Of a stretch of DNA of 64,000 nucleotides, positions 28,565-36,805 are shown in pieces (the stretch's first letter is position 1; each line of letters begins with the position of its first letter). Origin of the DNA: Bradyrhizobium viridifuturi (lineage in GTDB: Bacteria > Pseudomonadota > Alphaproteobacteria > Rhizobiales > Xanthobacteraceae); contig NZ_LGTB01000003.1 in NCBI RefSeq assembly GCF_001238275.1, positions 234,202 through 298,201 on the forward strand. The letters run 5' to 3'. The notes under the pieces are model-generated. The model had not been told where the DNA came from. It ran no database searches and saw only the letters and a list, made by a program, of their open reading frames with translations. The translations under genes and the position numbers were made by a program.

Positions 28565-28759
28565 GCGCTGCTGACGATCGTCTCCCGTGTGCGAGGTGTC
28601 CATTGTCGAAGTGAGATGCCGTTGAAGCAGGGTGCCATGCGCGTGAGGGTGCGTACGCTCGCTTCCGGCGTCGGCCGCTTGAGCATGCGGATGCATGCCG
28701 TCTGTCAAGCTGCGCGGCGACTCGACGCGTGACGCGCATCCGCGCCGCGGATCGCCAAC

Positions 28760-28939
28760 ATGCGCGTGGAAATTCCGGCGCAGGCTGCTGCGATGGGCGG
28801 CGAAATCATCCCTGACCATCTGGCGAAGAAACTTGAGCCGGATTTTGAGCGAAGGCTCGCGGCTTCACGAGATTTTGCGCTGAGACCCGTGATGCGCGCT
28901 GCGGTGGCGCGTCACGAGATCATCGAAATTGGCTGCTAG
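28760..28939 (+). CDS. Small hypothetical protein, doubtful
   Basis: A 59-residue frame (MRVEIPAQAAAMGGE ... HEIIEIGC) with reasonable composition and helical character, but no convincing ribosome-binding site. It fills part of the otherwise gene-free stretch 28565-28971. Confidence 0.25.
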   Translation: MRVEIPAQAAAMGGEIIPDHLAKKLEPDFERRLAASRDFALRPVMRAAVARHEIIEIGC

Positions 28940-28971
28940 CTGATTTGAATCAGATACGCCTTGAGCTTGAG

Positions 28972-29130
28972 ATGTTCTTTCCGCAAGAAGAAAAAAACTC
29001 GTTGTTGGCGCGCTTCAAGGAGAAAAGCGTCTCAGGTGTCTTCGTCGGACTGACGGTGCTGGCGATGGCGGGGTGGATCTATCTCCTCAGTTCGATGTTC
29101 CTGAAATTCATGCTGTGGTGGTTCTCCTGA
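28972..29130 (+). CDS. Small membrane protein
   Basis: A 52-residue protein with a charged N-terminus (MFFPQEEKNSLLARFKEK) and a membrane helix (VFVGLTVLAMAGWIYLLSSM), ending in FLKFMLWWFS. GAGCTTGAG upstream of the ATG may serve as a weak ribosome-binding site. The hydrophobic profile strongly suggests a real small inner-membrane protein. The function is unknown. Confidence 0.6.
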   Translation: MFFPQEEKNSLLARFKEKSVSGVFVGLTVLAMAGWIYLLSSMFLKFMLWWFS

Positions 29131-29290
29131 AGCGCTTTGCGCGAGAACAACCGGTGTTGGCGCCTGAGCATTGTCGCGCCGTTTGATTGCACAAAAATTC
29201 CAGCGGCTGAACATTCTTTCGGCGCGCCCAATCATGATGTCGTCACAACTTCGAATGTTAATAACATCGGGGCTAACGTGGACGACTGTG

Positions 29291-29491
29291 ATGCTTTCTC
29301 CTGTTCTCATTCTTGCCGCGGCGTTCGTCGCCGGCTTCCTCTCCGGCTTCGCCGCGCGCTCGTGGCGGTCGCACAAGCGCCGCGCGCAATATCGGATCTA
29401 TGCGCCCTATGTGGCACCGTCGGCCGCTCGATCGTCGAGGCGGGAACAGCAACCGGTTTCCGCGTTCGGCCACATGCGCCGCGCGTTCTAG
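29291..29491 (+). CDS. Small membrane-anchored hypothetical protein
   Basis: A 66-residue product starting MLSPVLILAAAFVAGFLSGF, a membrane anchor, followed by a strongly basic tail (RSWRSHKRRAQYRIYAPY). A longer in-frame start at 29171 exists but adds an untypical N-terminus. A GAATGTTAA motif lies 30 bases upstream. Confidence 0.4.
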   Translation: MLSPVLILAAAFVAGFLSGFAARSWRSHKRRAQYRIYAPYVAPSAARSSRREQQPVSAFGHMRRAF

Positions 29492-29653
29492 CGGGGGCTA
29501 GCTCCACAGAGGTAGCGCGACAGTGTGGTGAGTTGGGGTTGGCGGGCGACATGCAATCGGTCATCTTGTCTTCGTTGCGGCAGCCGGGCCGGGTCCGCGT
29601 GCCGGTCTGGTCCCGCCGTCGGCCTGCGCGGATCGCGAGGGAACTTGCACAGC

Positions 29654-29941
29654 ATGAGTGATCTCAGGGGACATTCGCCGAGGCGGTATGTCGTCGACGT
29701 CAGTGGCCGGCGCGTGCTGGTCGGTCTCACGCTCGAAGAGACGTCGGAATTCGAAGGATTGGACACTTCCCTGCCGGTGGACGGGGAAGCTCGGAACCAG
29801 GAGGCCTTGAGCGCCGAGCCGATACCGTCGGCCGTCGAGGGGCGGTGGCTCGAACTCTACGACAAGCATGACAAGGCCTGGATCAAGTGGAAGGCCGACC
29901 TGAGGGCCGGGCAAGAGGGCGATTCACCCTTTTTTAACTAA
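29654..29941 (+). CDS. Hypothetical protein
   Basis: A 95-residue soluble, acidic protein. The first half (RRYVVDVSGRRVLVGLTLEET) predicts beta strands; the second half ends in a helical WLELYDKHDKAWIKWKADLR. I recognise no domain. The ATG at 29654 fits the conserved-looking start MSDLRGHSPRRYVVDV. It may be co-transcribed with the next gene 55 bases downstream. Confidence 0.55.
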   Translation: MSDLRGHSPRRYVVDVSGRRVLVGLTLEETSEFEGLDTSLPVDGEARNQEALSAEPIPSAVEGRWLELYDKHDKAWIKWKADLRAGQEGDSPFFN

Positions 29942-29996
29942 GACCGGGCGATTTTTGAGCGATACTGCCTGAATGGCCCGAACCGGATACTGACAG

Positions 29997-30413
29997 ATGT
30001 TTCAGCTGTTTTTGCGGGCTCGCGCCCACGACCTGATCCGGTCGCGGCGTAGCGAGGAAGGTTTCAAGGCACGCTCGGCTGAGCGCGATGCCGAGACCGA
30101 TCGCGCCCGGATCGGATCGATCATGGCCGCCATCGAGGCCGCGTTGCAGGCGGCCGAAAGCGAGCAATCCGGCCTTGGCCGCCGCGTCGACGATGTTCTG
30201 GCCCGCGCCGCGGTGACACTGGGCAACGGCACCGACGAATATCTGGAACGCGAGGCGCTTGACAATTATCATCAAGACCTGTTTGACGCCGAGATCTCCA
30301 ACGGCCAGCGTCGGCTGAAGGAACTGGCGACCGAGATTGCGCACTTCAAGTTCATGAAGGCCGCGGTACTGAGCCGCTTTCCGGACTACAAACCTGCGGC
30401 CGCCAGCAACTGA
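29997..30413 (+). CDS. Hypothetical coiled-coil protein
   Basis: A 138-residue, almost fully helical, charged protein. Several heptad-like stretches (RARIGSIMAAIEAALQAAES, NGQRRLKELATEIAHFKF) suggest a coiled coil. It has no signal peptide or membrane helix. It lies 97 bases before the epimerase gene. No family is recognised. Confidence 0.6.
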   Translation: MFQLFLRARAHDLIRSRRSEEGFKARSAERDAETDRARIGSIMAAIEAALQAAESEQSGLGRRVDDVLARAAVTLGNGTDEYLEREALDNYHQDLFDAEISNGQRRLKELATEIAHFKFMKAAVLSRFPDYKPAAASN

Positions 30414-30510
30414 CGCACCCCGCAGCCGGAACTCGACGGTAGTCGCTGCGGCCCGCGCCTGACTGCGCGTGCGGCCTGCTCCGGCGCAAGGCGAAAGGAA
30501 CAGGCGGAAC

Positions 30511-31539
30511 GTGGTGATCGCAGGCAATCTACTCGTCACGGGCTGCGCCGGCTTCATCGGCTTCCATCTGGCGGAGCATTTGCTGCGGGCAGGGCAGCCG
30601 GTCATCGGCATCGACAATCTGAACGAGTATTACGACCCGGCGCTCAAGCGCGCGCGGCTCGATCTGCTCAAGCAGCACCGGGGGTTCACCTTCCTGGAGC
30701 TCGATCTCGCCGACCGCGCCGGGATGAAGGCGCTGTTCGAGCGTTATCGCTTCGAGGTCGTGGTGCATCTCGCGGCCCAGGCCGGCGTGCGCTACTCCCT
30801 GCAGAACCCGCATGCCTATGTGGATTCCAACCTGGAGGGCTTTCTCAACATTCTCGAGGGTTGCCGGCACACGGCGTGCAAGCATCTGCTGTTTGCGTCG
30901 TCATCGTCGGTCTACGGGGCGAACACCAAGCTGCCGTTCTCGATCCACGACAATGTCGATCACCCGGTCAGCCTGTATGCCGCGACGAAAAAGGCCAACG
31001 AGCTGCTCGCCCATTCCTATAGCCACCTCTATCGCATCCCGACGACCGGGCTGCGGTTCTTCACCGTCTACGGGACCTGGTACCGGCCGGACATGGCGCT
31101 TTACGCGTTCGCGGACGCGATCACCAAGGGGAAACCGATCCAGCTGTTCAACAACGGCAACATGCGGCGCGACTTCACCTATGTCGACGACGTGGTCGAG
31201 GCGATGGTGCGGCTGATCGACCGCCCGCCCGCGGGCGACGTCAATTGGTCGGGAGCGCATCCCGATCCGGGGTCGAGCAAGGCGCCGTGGCGCGTCTACA
31301 ATATCGGCAACAGCAGGCCCGAAGAATTGATGCATGTGGTGGCGTTGCTCGAGCAGGGCTTCGGCCGGCGGGCCGAAAAGCAGTTGCTGCCGATGCAGCC
31401 TGGGGATGTGCCGGAGACGGCAGCTGACGTTTCCGACCTGGAGCGAGACATCGGCTTCCGGCCGCAGACCCGGATCGAGGACGGCGTTGCCAAATTTGTC
31501 GACTGGTATCGGGCTTATCACGACATCGATCGGAAATAG
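30511..31539 (+). CDS. NAD-dependent epimerase, UDP-glucuronate 4-epimerase-like
   Basis: A 342-residue extended short-chain dehydrogenase. The Rossmann motif is TGCAGFIGFH near the N-terminus; the active site has SSSSVYGAN and YAATKKANE (YxxxK near residue 156). NLNEYYDPALKRARL and the late IDRPPAGDVNW, FVDWYRAYH segments are typical of UDP-glucuronate 4-epimerases, which make UDP-galacturonate for polysaccharides. The usual VYGPWGRPDMA reads VYGTWYRPDMA here, an unusual change near the sugar site. The GTG at 30511 follows AAAGGAA. It probably supplies a precursor for the exopolysaccharide locus. Confidence 0.85.
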   Translation: MVIAGNLLVTGCAGFIGFHLAEHLLRAGQPVIGIDNLNEYYDPALKRARLDLLKQHRGFTFLELDLADRAGMKALFERYRFEVVVHLAAQAGVRYSLQNPHAYVDSNLEGFLNILEGCRHTACKHLLFASSSSVYGANTKLPFSIHDNVDHPVSLYAATKKANELLAHSYSHLYRIPTTGLRFFTVYGTWYRPDMALYAFADAITKGKPIQLFNNGNMRRDFTYVDDVVEAMVRLIDRPPAGDVNWSGAHPDPGSSKAPWRVYNIGNSRPEELMHVVALLEQGFGRRAEKQLLPMQPGDVPETAADVSDLERDIGFRPQTRIEDGVAKFVDWYRAYHDIDRK

Positions 31540-31599
31540 TGCGCTCTTCGCAGATCCAGCCTCGAGAAAAACTTGCGCGGCGTGGAACGGAGTGTGGCA

Positions 31600-31854
31600 A
31601 TGCGAGTTATCACGGGTTTTGCCGTAGCTTCAGTTATGATCATGTCAGGAGCAATCGCTCCGGCGATCGCGATCGACGTCCAGGTCGCACGCGCCTGCGA
31701 TGCTCTGGTGGCGCGCGCATTTCCGCCGCGGCAACCCGGCAATCCCGCTTCCGGCAGCGCGAGGGGTGGCGCTAAGGATCAGCGCGACTATTTCAACAAG
31801 TGCGTCGCCAACGGTGGCAAGATGGACGACGACACGCCTGCCAAATCGAAATAG
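31600..31854 (+). CDS. Small secreted hypothetical protein
   Basis: An 84-residue protein with a signal peptide (MRVITGFAVASVMIMSG followed by AIAPAIAID, cleavage probably near AIA). The mature part has two cysteines (RACDALV and FNKCVAN) that could form one disulfide, and a lysine/aspartate-rich end. It is periplasmic or secreted. It lies 60 bases after the epimerase gene. Confidence 0.6.
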   Translation: MRVITGFAVASVMIMSGAIAPAIAIDVQVARACDALVARAFPPRQPGNPASGSARGGAKDQRDYFNKCVANGGKMDDDTPAKSK

Positions 31855-32670
31855 CGCGGCGGTCGCGACGCGCACCGCCAATTAGCGATGCTTATGGCGA
31901 TTGATGGTGCGGACGGCTGTTAGCTGCGGTGAACGTGCAAAGCGCATGTGCGATGAAGCGCGAAGTGGCTTGCTTCTTCCGCTGAAGCCGAAACGCTTCA
32001 ACGTCGCTCATTTTGAATTAGAATAGCATTGTCGGATTTGGTCCGGATTCGAGACGAATCTCTTTGCACGATCGAACGTGAAGCGCTGAATCTTTCCGTC
32101 TTATCGCCAGGGCGCCGATCGGAACGCCCGACGTTCGCGGCGCCCCAATGTCTGCGGTCGGCGCGGATGGCTGCGCGCATCCATGCCGCTTAGTTTAACC
32201 TGTTATGCGCTGCGCAAATCCGATTGATCGAGTGCAGCAGATTTAGTGTGTGCATGTCGTCGTTGGTGGAATATCTGGTTCGCGGCTGGAACATCGCCTG
32301 AAGCCGCCGGCCTTTGACGCGGCGACATTGTGATCTCGCGCAGGCGTTCCGCCGGTTTCCCCCGCGATTGCGGCGATCGATGATCGTCAAATGATTTCAT
32401 GCTCTTGGTCGCGCCGTGCGGCCAGCACCTGTTGCGTTCTTCGGCCGCGCGTCGCATCGCTGCCGTCGACATCCCATCGCAGCGACACAATACGGCCATC
32501 GATTAAACCTTTCGCGATCAGGTTGTGGAACCAAATTGGAAAAATTTCTGTCAGCGTAACGTTGGTCGCAAACCTGCCCCATTAACCGCTTTCCATGTGC
32601 GTGATCTAACCCTGTCATCGAAACTTCAATCACATCGCTCATACCCTTAACCGCAGAGCGAGGGCGCGCC
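31855..32670. other. Gene-free stretch of about 800 bases
   Basis: No frame on either strand has family resemblance or a good start. It contains a small perfect dyad (GATTCG-aga-CGAATC at 32046-32060) and AT-richer patches. It could hold an sRNA or long leader, but nothing specific can be claimed. Confidence 0.35.
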
Positions 32671-32880
32671 ATGAAGCAGCACAAGATTCAACACTTGCAT
32701 CAGCCGATCGAAGAGGCGTTGCTCGCGACCAACCAATCGCTGCGCAACGAGGTCGTTGCGCTGATGCTGGATATCGCTGAGCTGCGTGAAATCCACGAGC
32801 GCCCGGTTGCGTCCCGCTCGTTCGGTGTATCGCGTGAGCAGACCACCCCGCGCGCCGCGCTGCGCCGGGTTCATCGCTGA
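32671..32880 (+). CDS. Small helical protein, coiled-coil module
   Basis: A 69-residue protein with a central amphipathic helix (LLATNQSLRNEVVALMLDIA followed by ELRE) and a basic C-terminus. The helix aligns with that of the convergent small protein at 33067-33255 (11 of 24 positions identical) and resembles the zipper of the OrfA-like protein at 33923-34297. It has no signal or membrane segment. The purine-rich GAGCGAGGG precedes the ATG. The function is unknown; a dimerising regulator or adaptor is a guess. Confidence 0.5.
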   Translation: MKQHKIQHLHQPIEEALLATNQSLRNEVVALMLDIAELREIHERPVASRSFGVSREQTTPRAALRRVHR

Positions 32881-33066
32881 CGTCCGTCCGCGAATTTCTC
32901 ACCACGCAATTGCCGCCACTTCCGCGCCGTCCGGCGCGGGTGGTGGCTTGTCCATGATCGCGGACAACTCAATTTAAGATTGAGGCGTCGATCGCCTGCC
33001 GATTATGCTGCGCGGGCCGCCCGACGGATTCCGCGACGCGTCTGCATCGAGGGGCGCGGGGGCGTA

Positions 33067-33255
33067 TCAGTGCTCTTGCCGCACCGGTTTGTGCGCCACG
33101 ACGTCGGACAAGCGCTCGCGCAGGATCCAGGTCTGCAGGACCAACTCGACGGCGGTATGCCGGAGCTCGGAATTCTCCGCGACGAGCCGTTCCAGGGCGT
33201 CGGTCGCCTCGCTGGACGCGGACTGCTTCCCCTCGAAGACCTTGAGACGCGCCAT
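33067..33255 (-). CDS. Small helical protein, coiled-coil module
   Basis: A 62-residue acidic protein: MARLKVFEGKQS, then an amphipathic helix (LERLVAENSELRHTAVELVL and QTWILRERLSDV), then a short polar tail. The helix is similar to that of the small protein at 32671-32880, with which it is convergent. No domain is known to me. Confidence 0.5.
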   Translation of the reverse strand: MARLKVFEGKQSASSEATDALERLVAENSELRHTAVELVLQTWILRERLSDVVAHKPVRQEH

Positions 33256-33922
33256 GGTGTCGATCCTCGTAAAATCTGTTGATCAGAGGCGGGCTCTGAC
33301 AAGCGTCAGCACAGAATAGTTCGCAGACTATCCGGCGGTCGTGGCTCCGCCTGATGGTCTCGGGTGGGAAAGCGCTTAATTGATAATTCGCGGATCGAGC
33401 TATGAGAGTTAGGTGTCGTGAAAATAATCCTCAAATATGTTGAAACTCTCATGACACCTAACGTCTTAGTAACTACCGCCGCGCGTGCGCGGCTGCAAGC
33501 TACCGGACGCGAAGGTCGCGGGATTAATTTGTTAGAATTTTGTGAAACTTCTGCTTGAACGGCGGCGTAACTATCACGGAGAGGCATGGTGCACTCACAA
33601 TCTGTCGAGGGACCGATTGGATGTTCTCATTTGCTTCTCATTCAGGAATGCAAACGGTGCGCCAGTTATCCAGATCAAATTCTCATACGCAGAAAGTCGT
33701 ATAACTTTTCCTGTGAGGCCGGTTCGGCGCGGGAATATTGCTCATATATTTCGGTAAATACCTTGCAGCTTCGGCGTTTCTTCGCAAAATGCAGCGTTAC
33801 CGACGGCAAGTTTGAGGCTCCCGAAAGACCCCCGGGAAATCCTCAATTTGAATTTCCTGTTGCATTTACATAGCTTATAGGCCATGCGATGATTGCTAAT
33901 CTAGGGGGCAATGAGATGACCA
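33256..33922. other. AT-rich upstream region without a supported gene
   Basis: Lower GC than its surroundings, with several short frames that lack ribosome-binding sites and normal composition. It contains the paired inverted repeats at 33402-33462 and should include the promoter of the OrfA-like gene. Confidence 0.4.
33402..33462. promoter_or_regulatory. Two interlocked inverted repeats
   Basis: ATGAGAGTT (33402-33410) pairs with AACTCTCAT (33444-33452), and GTTAGGTGTC (33408-33417) pairs with GACACCTAAC (33453-33462). The left arms overlap by three bases and the pairs interlock, so the two stems compete or form a pseudoknot. They could also be two protein sites in swapped order. Confidence 0.45.
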
Positions 33923-34297
33923 ATGAGGCGTCATTCTACTGAGGAGATCACTTCCAAGGTCAAACAGGCCGAGGAACTCATGGCGCGGGGGCAGTCACAA
34001 GCCCAAGCGTGCAAGGTGCTGGGCGTTAGCGTGATGACATTTCACCGCTGGCGCAAGCAGGAGGCCGCGCGCGGCCATCCGGCGAATGGTACTGTGACCG
34101 AACTCGCCGCTCGCACCGATGATCGAGATGGGATCCCCCACGTCCACAACCGTATTGACGAATTGCGGCTGGAAAATGAACGGCTGCGCCGGATCGTGAC
34201 CGATCTGCTGCTCGAGAAAATGAAGATCGAGGAGAAGCTTGCGGTCAGGTCCAACGGCGGGAACGGCTTGCCCCGCCGGGGTGAAGTCCAGAGCTGA
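33923..34297 (+). CDS. Solitary IS3 OrfA-like HTH protein
   Basis: A 124-residue protein. Residues 1-50 form a helix-turn-helix like the OrfA of IS3-family elements (EELMARGQSQAQACKVLG, then VSVMTFHRWRK). Residues 73-105 form a leucine-zipper-like helix (IDELRLENERLRRIVTDLLL and EKMKIEEKL), the position of the OrfA zipper. No OrfB integrase, terminal repeats or target duplication is seen nearby, so it is not an active insertion sequence. It could be an IS remnant or a domesticated DNA-binding regulator next to the exopolysaccharide locus. The purine-rich GGGGCAATGAGATG precedes the start. Confidence 0.6.
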   Translation: MRRHSTEEITSKVKQAEELMARGQSQAQACKVLGVSVMTFHRWRKQEAARGHPANGTVTELAARTDDRDGIPHVHNRIDELRLENERLRRIVTDLLLEKMKIEEKLAVRSNGGNGLPRRGEVQS

Positions 34298-34312
34298 CGA
34301 TAAGCTGATCCG

Positions 34313-34618
34313 TTAATGGATACGCGAGGGCCTGGGCGCCAGCAGCAGCTGGTCGCTCAGATGCGCTTTCTCTGATCGTGCGCGAAGCTCTTCGAGGATT
34401 GGACGTAGCCTCTCCTGAGCGAGGTCCAGACCTTTGACAATGTCCTGATTCGGCATTTCGGCCGGAAAGCGGGCCGATCGCAGCTTGGTTTCGACCGCCT
34501 TGACCAGTACCTCGACGTCGTCGCGGTGCTGGCCGGCGACCAGCTCCGCGCCCATCAGGCGGATCAAGTGGAGGAGGGCCACCAGCGCGGCCTCGGTTTC
34601 GCCAGCCGAAGAACTCAT
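34313..34618 (-). CDS. Hypothetical helical protein
   Basis: A 101-residue helical protein (MSSSAGETEAALVALLHLIR, then DDVEVLVKAVETKLRSARFP, GLDLAQERLRPILEELRAR). There is no membrane segment or signal. The start at 34618 fits a conserved-looking N-terminus better than the longer frame to 34687. It is convergent with the OrfA-like gene (15 bases apart) and divergent from the sugar transferase gene. Confidence 0.6.
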   Translation of the reverse strand: MSSSAGETEAALVALLHLIRLMGAELVAGQHRDDVEVLVKAVETKLRSARFPAEMPNQDIVKGLDLAQERLRPILEELRARSEKAHLSDQLLLAPRPSRIH

Positions 34619-34719
34619 GGATGCTCTCTGCCTGATATTGCCGGCAGGTCTTGCGAGCTCACGGCCTGCCTGATACTGATAATGCACATATGAATTGTTA
34701 ACACGAATGTTAATTCCCG

Positions 34720-36156
34720 ATGACCGACCTGTCGGACGCTCGATTAGCGAAGGATCCGGTTAACGTCGGCGCGTTCGCTTTTGCTTCGCTCGAGGCGTTT
34801 GCCGTCGCTTTCGAGATGATCATCGTCGTGCTGTCCAGCATCATTGGCGGTGCGGCCTATCACCTGTTCTACTACCACACGGTTTATAGCAACAGCTTCG
34901 AGGGTTTTCTAGGCATCGGGGTCCTCGCCGCCATCCTTCACATGTTCGTGGCGAAGTCGCAGGGCCTCTACAATGCACAGGTGATGGCCGGGCTCGACCG
35001 GCGCTGGAGCAGCCTGCTCGGCGGGTGGCTGCTGGTCGTCCTGTTGATGACACTGATCATCTTCCTCCTGAAGGTTGGCTCCGGCGTCTCGCGCGGGTCG
35101 GTGATGTCATTCGGCCTGATCGGCGGCCTCGGGCTGGTGGCTGGACGGATGCTGCTGCAGGCGCCGCTGCAACGTGCGATCGACCGCGGCATGCTGGCGA
35201 CCCGCCGCGCCGTCGTGGTCGGGTTGGCGGACGAATTGTCACGGGTGCGGCAATCGAGCCTGCTGCGCGATTTCGGCCTCAGCGAGGTGCGACGGGTTCA
35301 GCTGTCGGGCCAGTCCGACGACGCGGGCGACCGCGCGGGTGTTGCGTCAGCCATTCGTGCCGCGCGTGAGTGCGGCGCCGACGAGATCATCCTGGCGATG
35401 CCCTGGCAGCAGGAGCCGCGCATCCAGTTCGTCTGCGATCAATTGCGGGCGTCGCCGCTGCCGGTGCGGCTGCTGCCGGATCGAACTGCGGAGAGATTCC
35501 TCGCGCTGCGGATGGTGGCGAGCGGCCCGATACCGACGCTGGAAATGCAGCGCTCGCCGCTCACCGCGGTTGAGCGTGCGGGCAAGCGGCTGTTCGACAT
35601 CGTGGCGTCGAGCGGCCTGCTGGTGCTGTTCGCGCCGCTCCTGATCGGGACCGCGATTGCGATCAAGCTCGACTCCAAAGGCCCGATCCTATTCCGGCAA
35701 CGCCGCAACGGGTTCGACGGCAAGCAGTTTACCATCCTGAAATTCCGCTCGATGCATGTGCTCGAGGATGGCGACGTCATCGTGCAGGCGCGTCCGAACG
35801 ATTCACGGCTGACCGGGATCGGCGCGACGCTGCGCCGCCGCAGCATCGACGAGCTGCCGCAGCTGGTGAACGTGCTGCGCGGCGACATGTCGCTGGTCGG
35901 CCCGCGGCCGCACGCGCTGGCCCATGACGACAAGTACTCGAAGCTGATCGCGAGCTATGCGCAGCGCCAGCACGTCAAGCCGGGCATCACCGGCCTCGCC
36001 CAGGTGCAGGGATTGCGCGGCGCGACGCCCGCGATCGAGGACATGCAGCTGCGCGTAGCGCACGACCTGATCTACATCAAGAGCTGGAGCTTCGTGCTCG
36101 ACCTGCGGATCCTGCTGCGCACGGTCGGCGCGGTGCTGCGGCACAAGGGTGTCTGA
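34720..36156 (+). CDS. Undecaprenyl-phosphate sugar phosphotransferase (priming enzyme)
   Basis: A 478-residue polyprenyl glycosylphosphotransferase of the WcaJ/PssY/UppE type. Four N-terminal membrane helices (about 25-160) precede a CoA-binding-like cytoplasmic domain (about 160-270), a fifth hydrophobic segment (IVASSGLLVLFAPLLIG) and the C-terminal sugar transferase domain. That domain shows TILKFRSMHV, SIDELPQLVNVLRGDMSLVG followed by PRPHA, and KPGITGLAQVQGLRG. It transfers the first sugar-1-phosphate to undecaprenyl phosphate at the inner membrane, starting each exopolysaccharide repeat unit. A GAATGTTAA motif lies 7 bases before the start. Convergent with the phosphatase/ligase-like minus-strand unit. 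Confidence 0.9.
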   Translation: MTDLSDARLAKDPVNVGAFAFASLEAFAVAFEMIIVVLSSIIGGAAYHLFYYHTVYSNSFEGFLGIGVLAAILHMFVAKSQGLYNAQVMAGLDRRWSSLLGGWLLVVLLMTLIIFLLKVGSGVSRGSVMSFGLIGGLGLVAGRMLLQAPLQRAIDRGMLATRRAVVVGLADELSRVRQSSLLRDFGLSEVRRVQLSGQSDDAGDRAGVASAIRAARECGADEIILAMPWQQEPRIQFVCDQLRASPLPVRLLPDRTAERFLALRMVASGPIPTLEMQRSPLTAVERAGKRLFDIVASSGLLVLFAPLLIGTAIAIKLDSKGPILFRQRRNGFDGKQFTILKFRSMHVLEDGDVIVQARPNDSRLTGIGATLRRRSIDELPQLVNVLRGDMSLVGPRPHALAHDDKYSKLIASYAQRQHVKPGITGLAQVQGLRGATPAIEDMQLRVAHDLIYIKSWSFVLDLRILLRTVGAVLRHKGV

Positions 36157-36196
36157 CAGGCCAGGCATCCGACGGCAGCCCGGGTGCCGACGCGCC

Positions 36197-36805
36197 TTAT
36201 TCCGGAAGGCTCTGGTTGGCGTCCTTGAATTCCGCCTCGATGATGCGCCGGTTGGCGTCGGTCGCCACGCGATAGGCCTGGCCGACCGCGCCTTTGAGCT
36301 CCGGCGCGCGGGTGAGGATCAGGCGAATCTGCCGCTGCAGCAGGTCGACCAGCTCCACATCGCGCGTGGTGTCGACCTGCGCCAGCAGGATCAGGCGCGG
36401 CGCGATCAGATCGCTGCGGTTGAAGCCGGTGTAGTAGGACATCTTCAGCGCCTTCGATGCGGTCGGGTTCAGCCAATCGAACCGCCCGGTCGCCGAGGCG
36501 AGGCCGAACCAGGCGCCGGCATCCATCGGCGAGAGCCGAAGCGCGCGCGTGAAGGCGGCTTCGGCCGCCTCGGGCGAAGTCTGCAAATCGCTCCAGCCGT
36601 CACGCAGCCACAGCTCGCTTCTGATCACGCCGATGCCGGCCGCGAGCGACGGCTTGCCGCGCGATGTATCGGCGGCGAGCCACCAGGCCGACAACGCCAG
36701 CGTCACGGCGCCGATCGCGGCCGCGGCCGGCGCGAAGGCCGGCGACAGCTGCCGTGGGAATCGCCGGAACGCGTCGGATATCGTGTCAGCCATCGTGCTA
36801 TCCAT
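36197..36805 (-). CDS. Exopolysaccharide-locus membrane-anchored helical protein (paralogue A)
   Basis: A 202-residue protein with one N-terminal membrane helix (AAAAIGAVTLALSAWWLAA) and a TPR-like helical periplasmic part (AAEAAFTRALRLSPMDAGAW, ALKMSYYTGFN). It resembles the protein encoded at 45743-46555: both have an L-K/R-MSY-x2-G-x-N segment followed by similarly spaced Arg and Leu residues and a terminal helix. Its start overlaps the end of the phosphatase gene by 8 bases. It may scaffold the polymerisation/export complex; this is inference from location. Confidence 0.65.
   Translation of the reverse strand: MDSTMADTISDAFRRFPRQLSPAFAPAAAAIGAVTLALSAWWLAADTSRGKPSLAAGIGVIRSELWLRDGWSDLQTSPEAAEAAFTRALRLSPMDAGAWFGLASATGRFDWLNPTASKALKMSYYTGFNRSDLIAPRLILLAQVDTTRDVELVDLLQRQIRLILTRAPELKGAVGQAYRVATDANRRIIEAEFKDANQSLPE

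Noticed and set aside
32203..32499. 98-residue minus-strand ORF
   Set aside because: Composition atypical and no start signal or homology that I can recognise.
33542..33873. Two plus-strand ORFs of 71 and 95 residues in the AT-rich gap
   Set aside because: No ribosome-binding site, unusual composition and no family resemblance.
33923..34297. Active IS3-family insertion sequence
   Set aside because: No OrfB integrase, terminal inverted repeats or target duplication is visible nearby.
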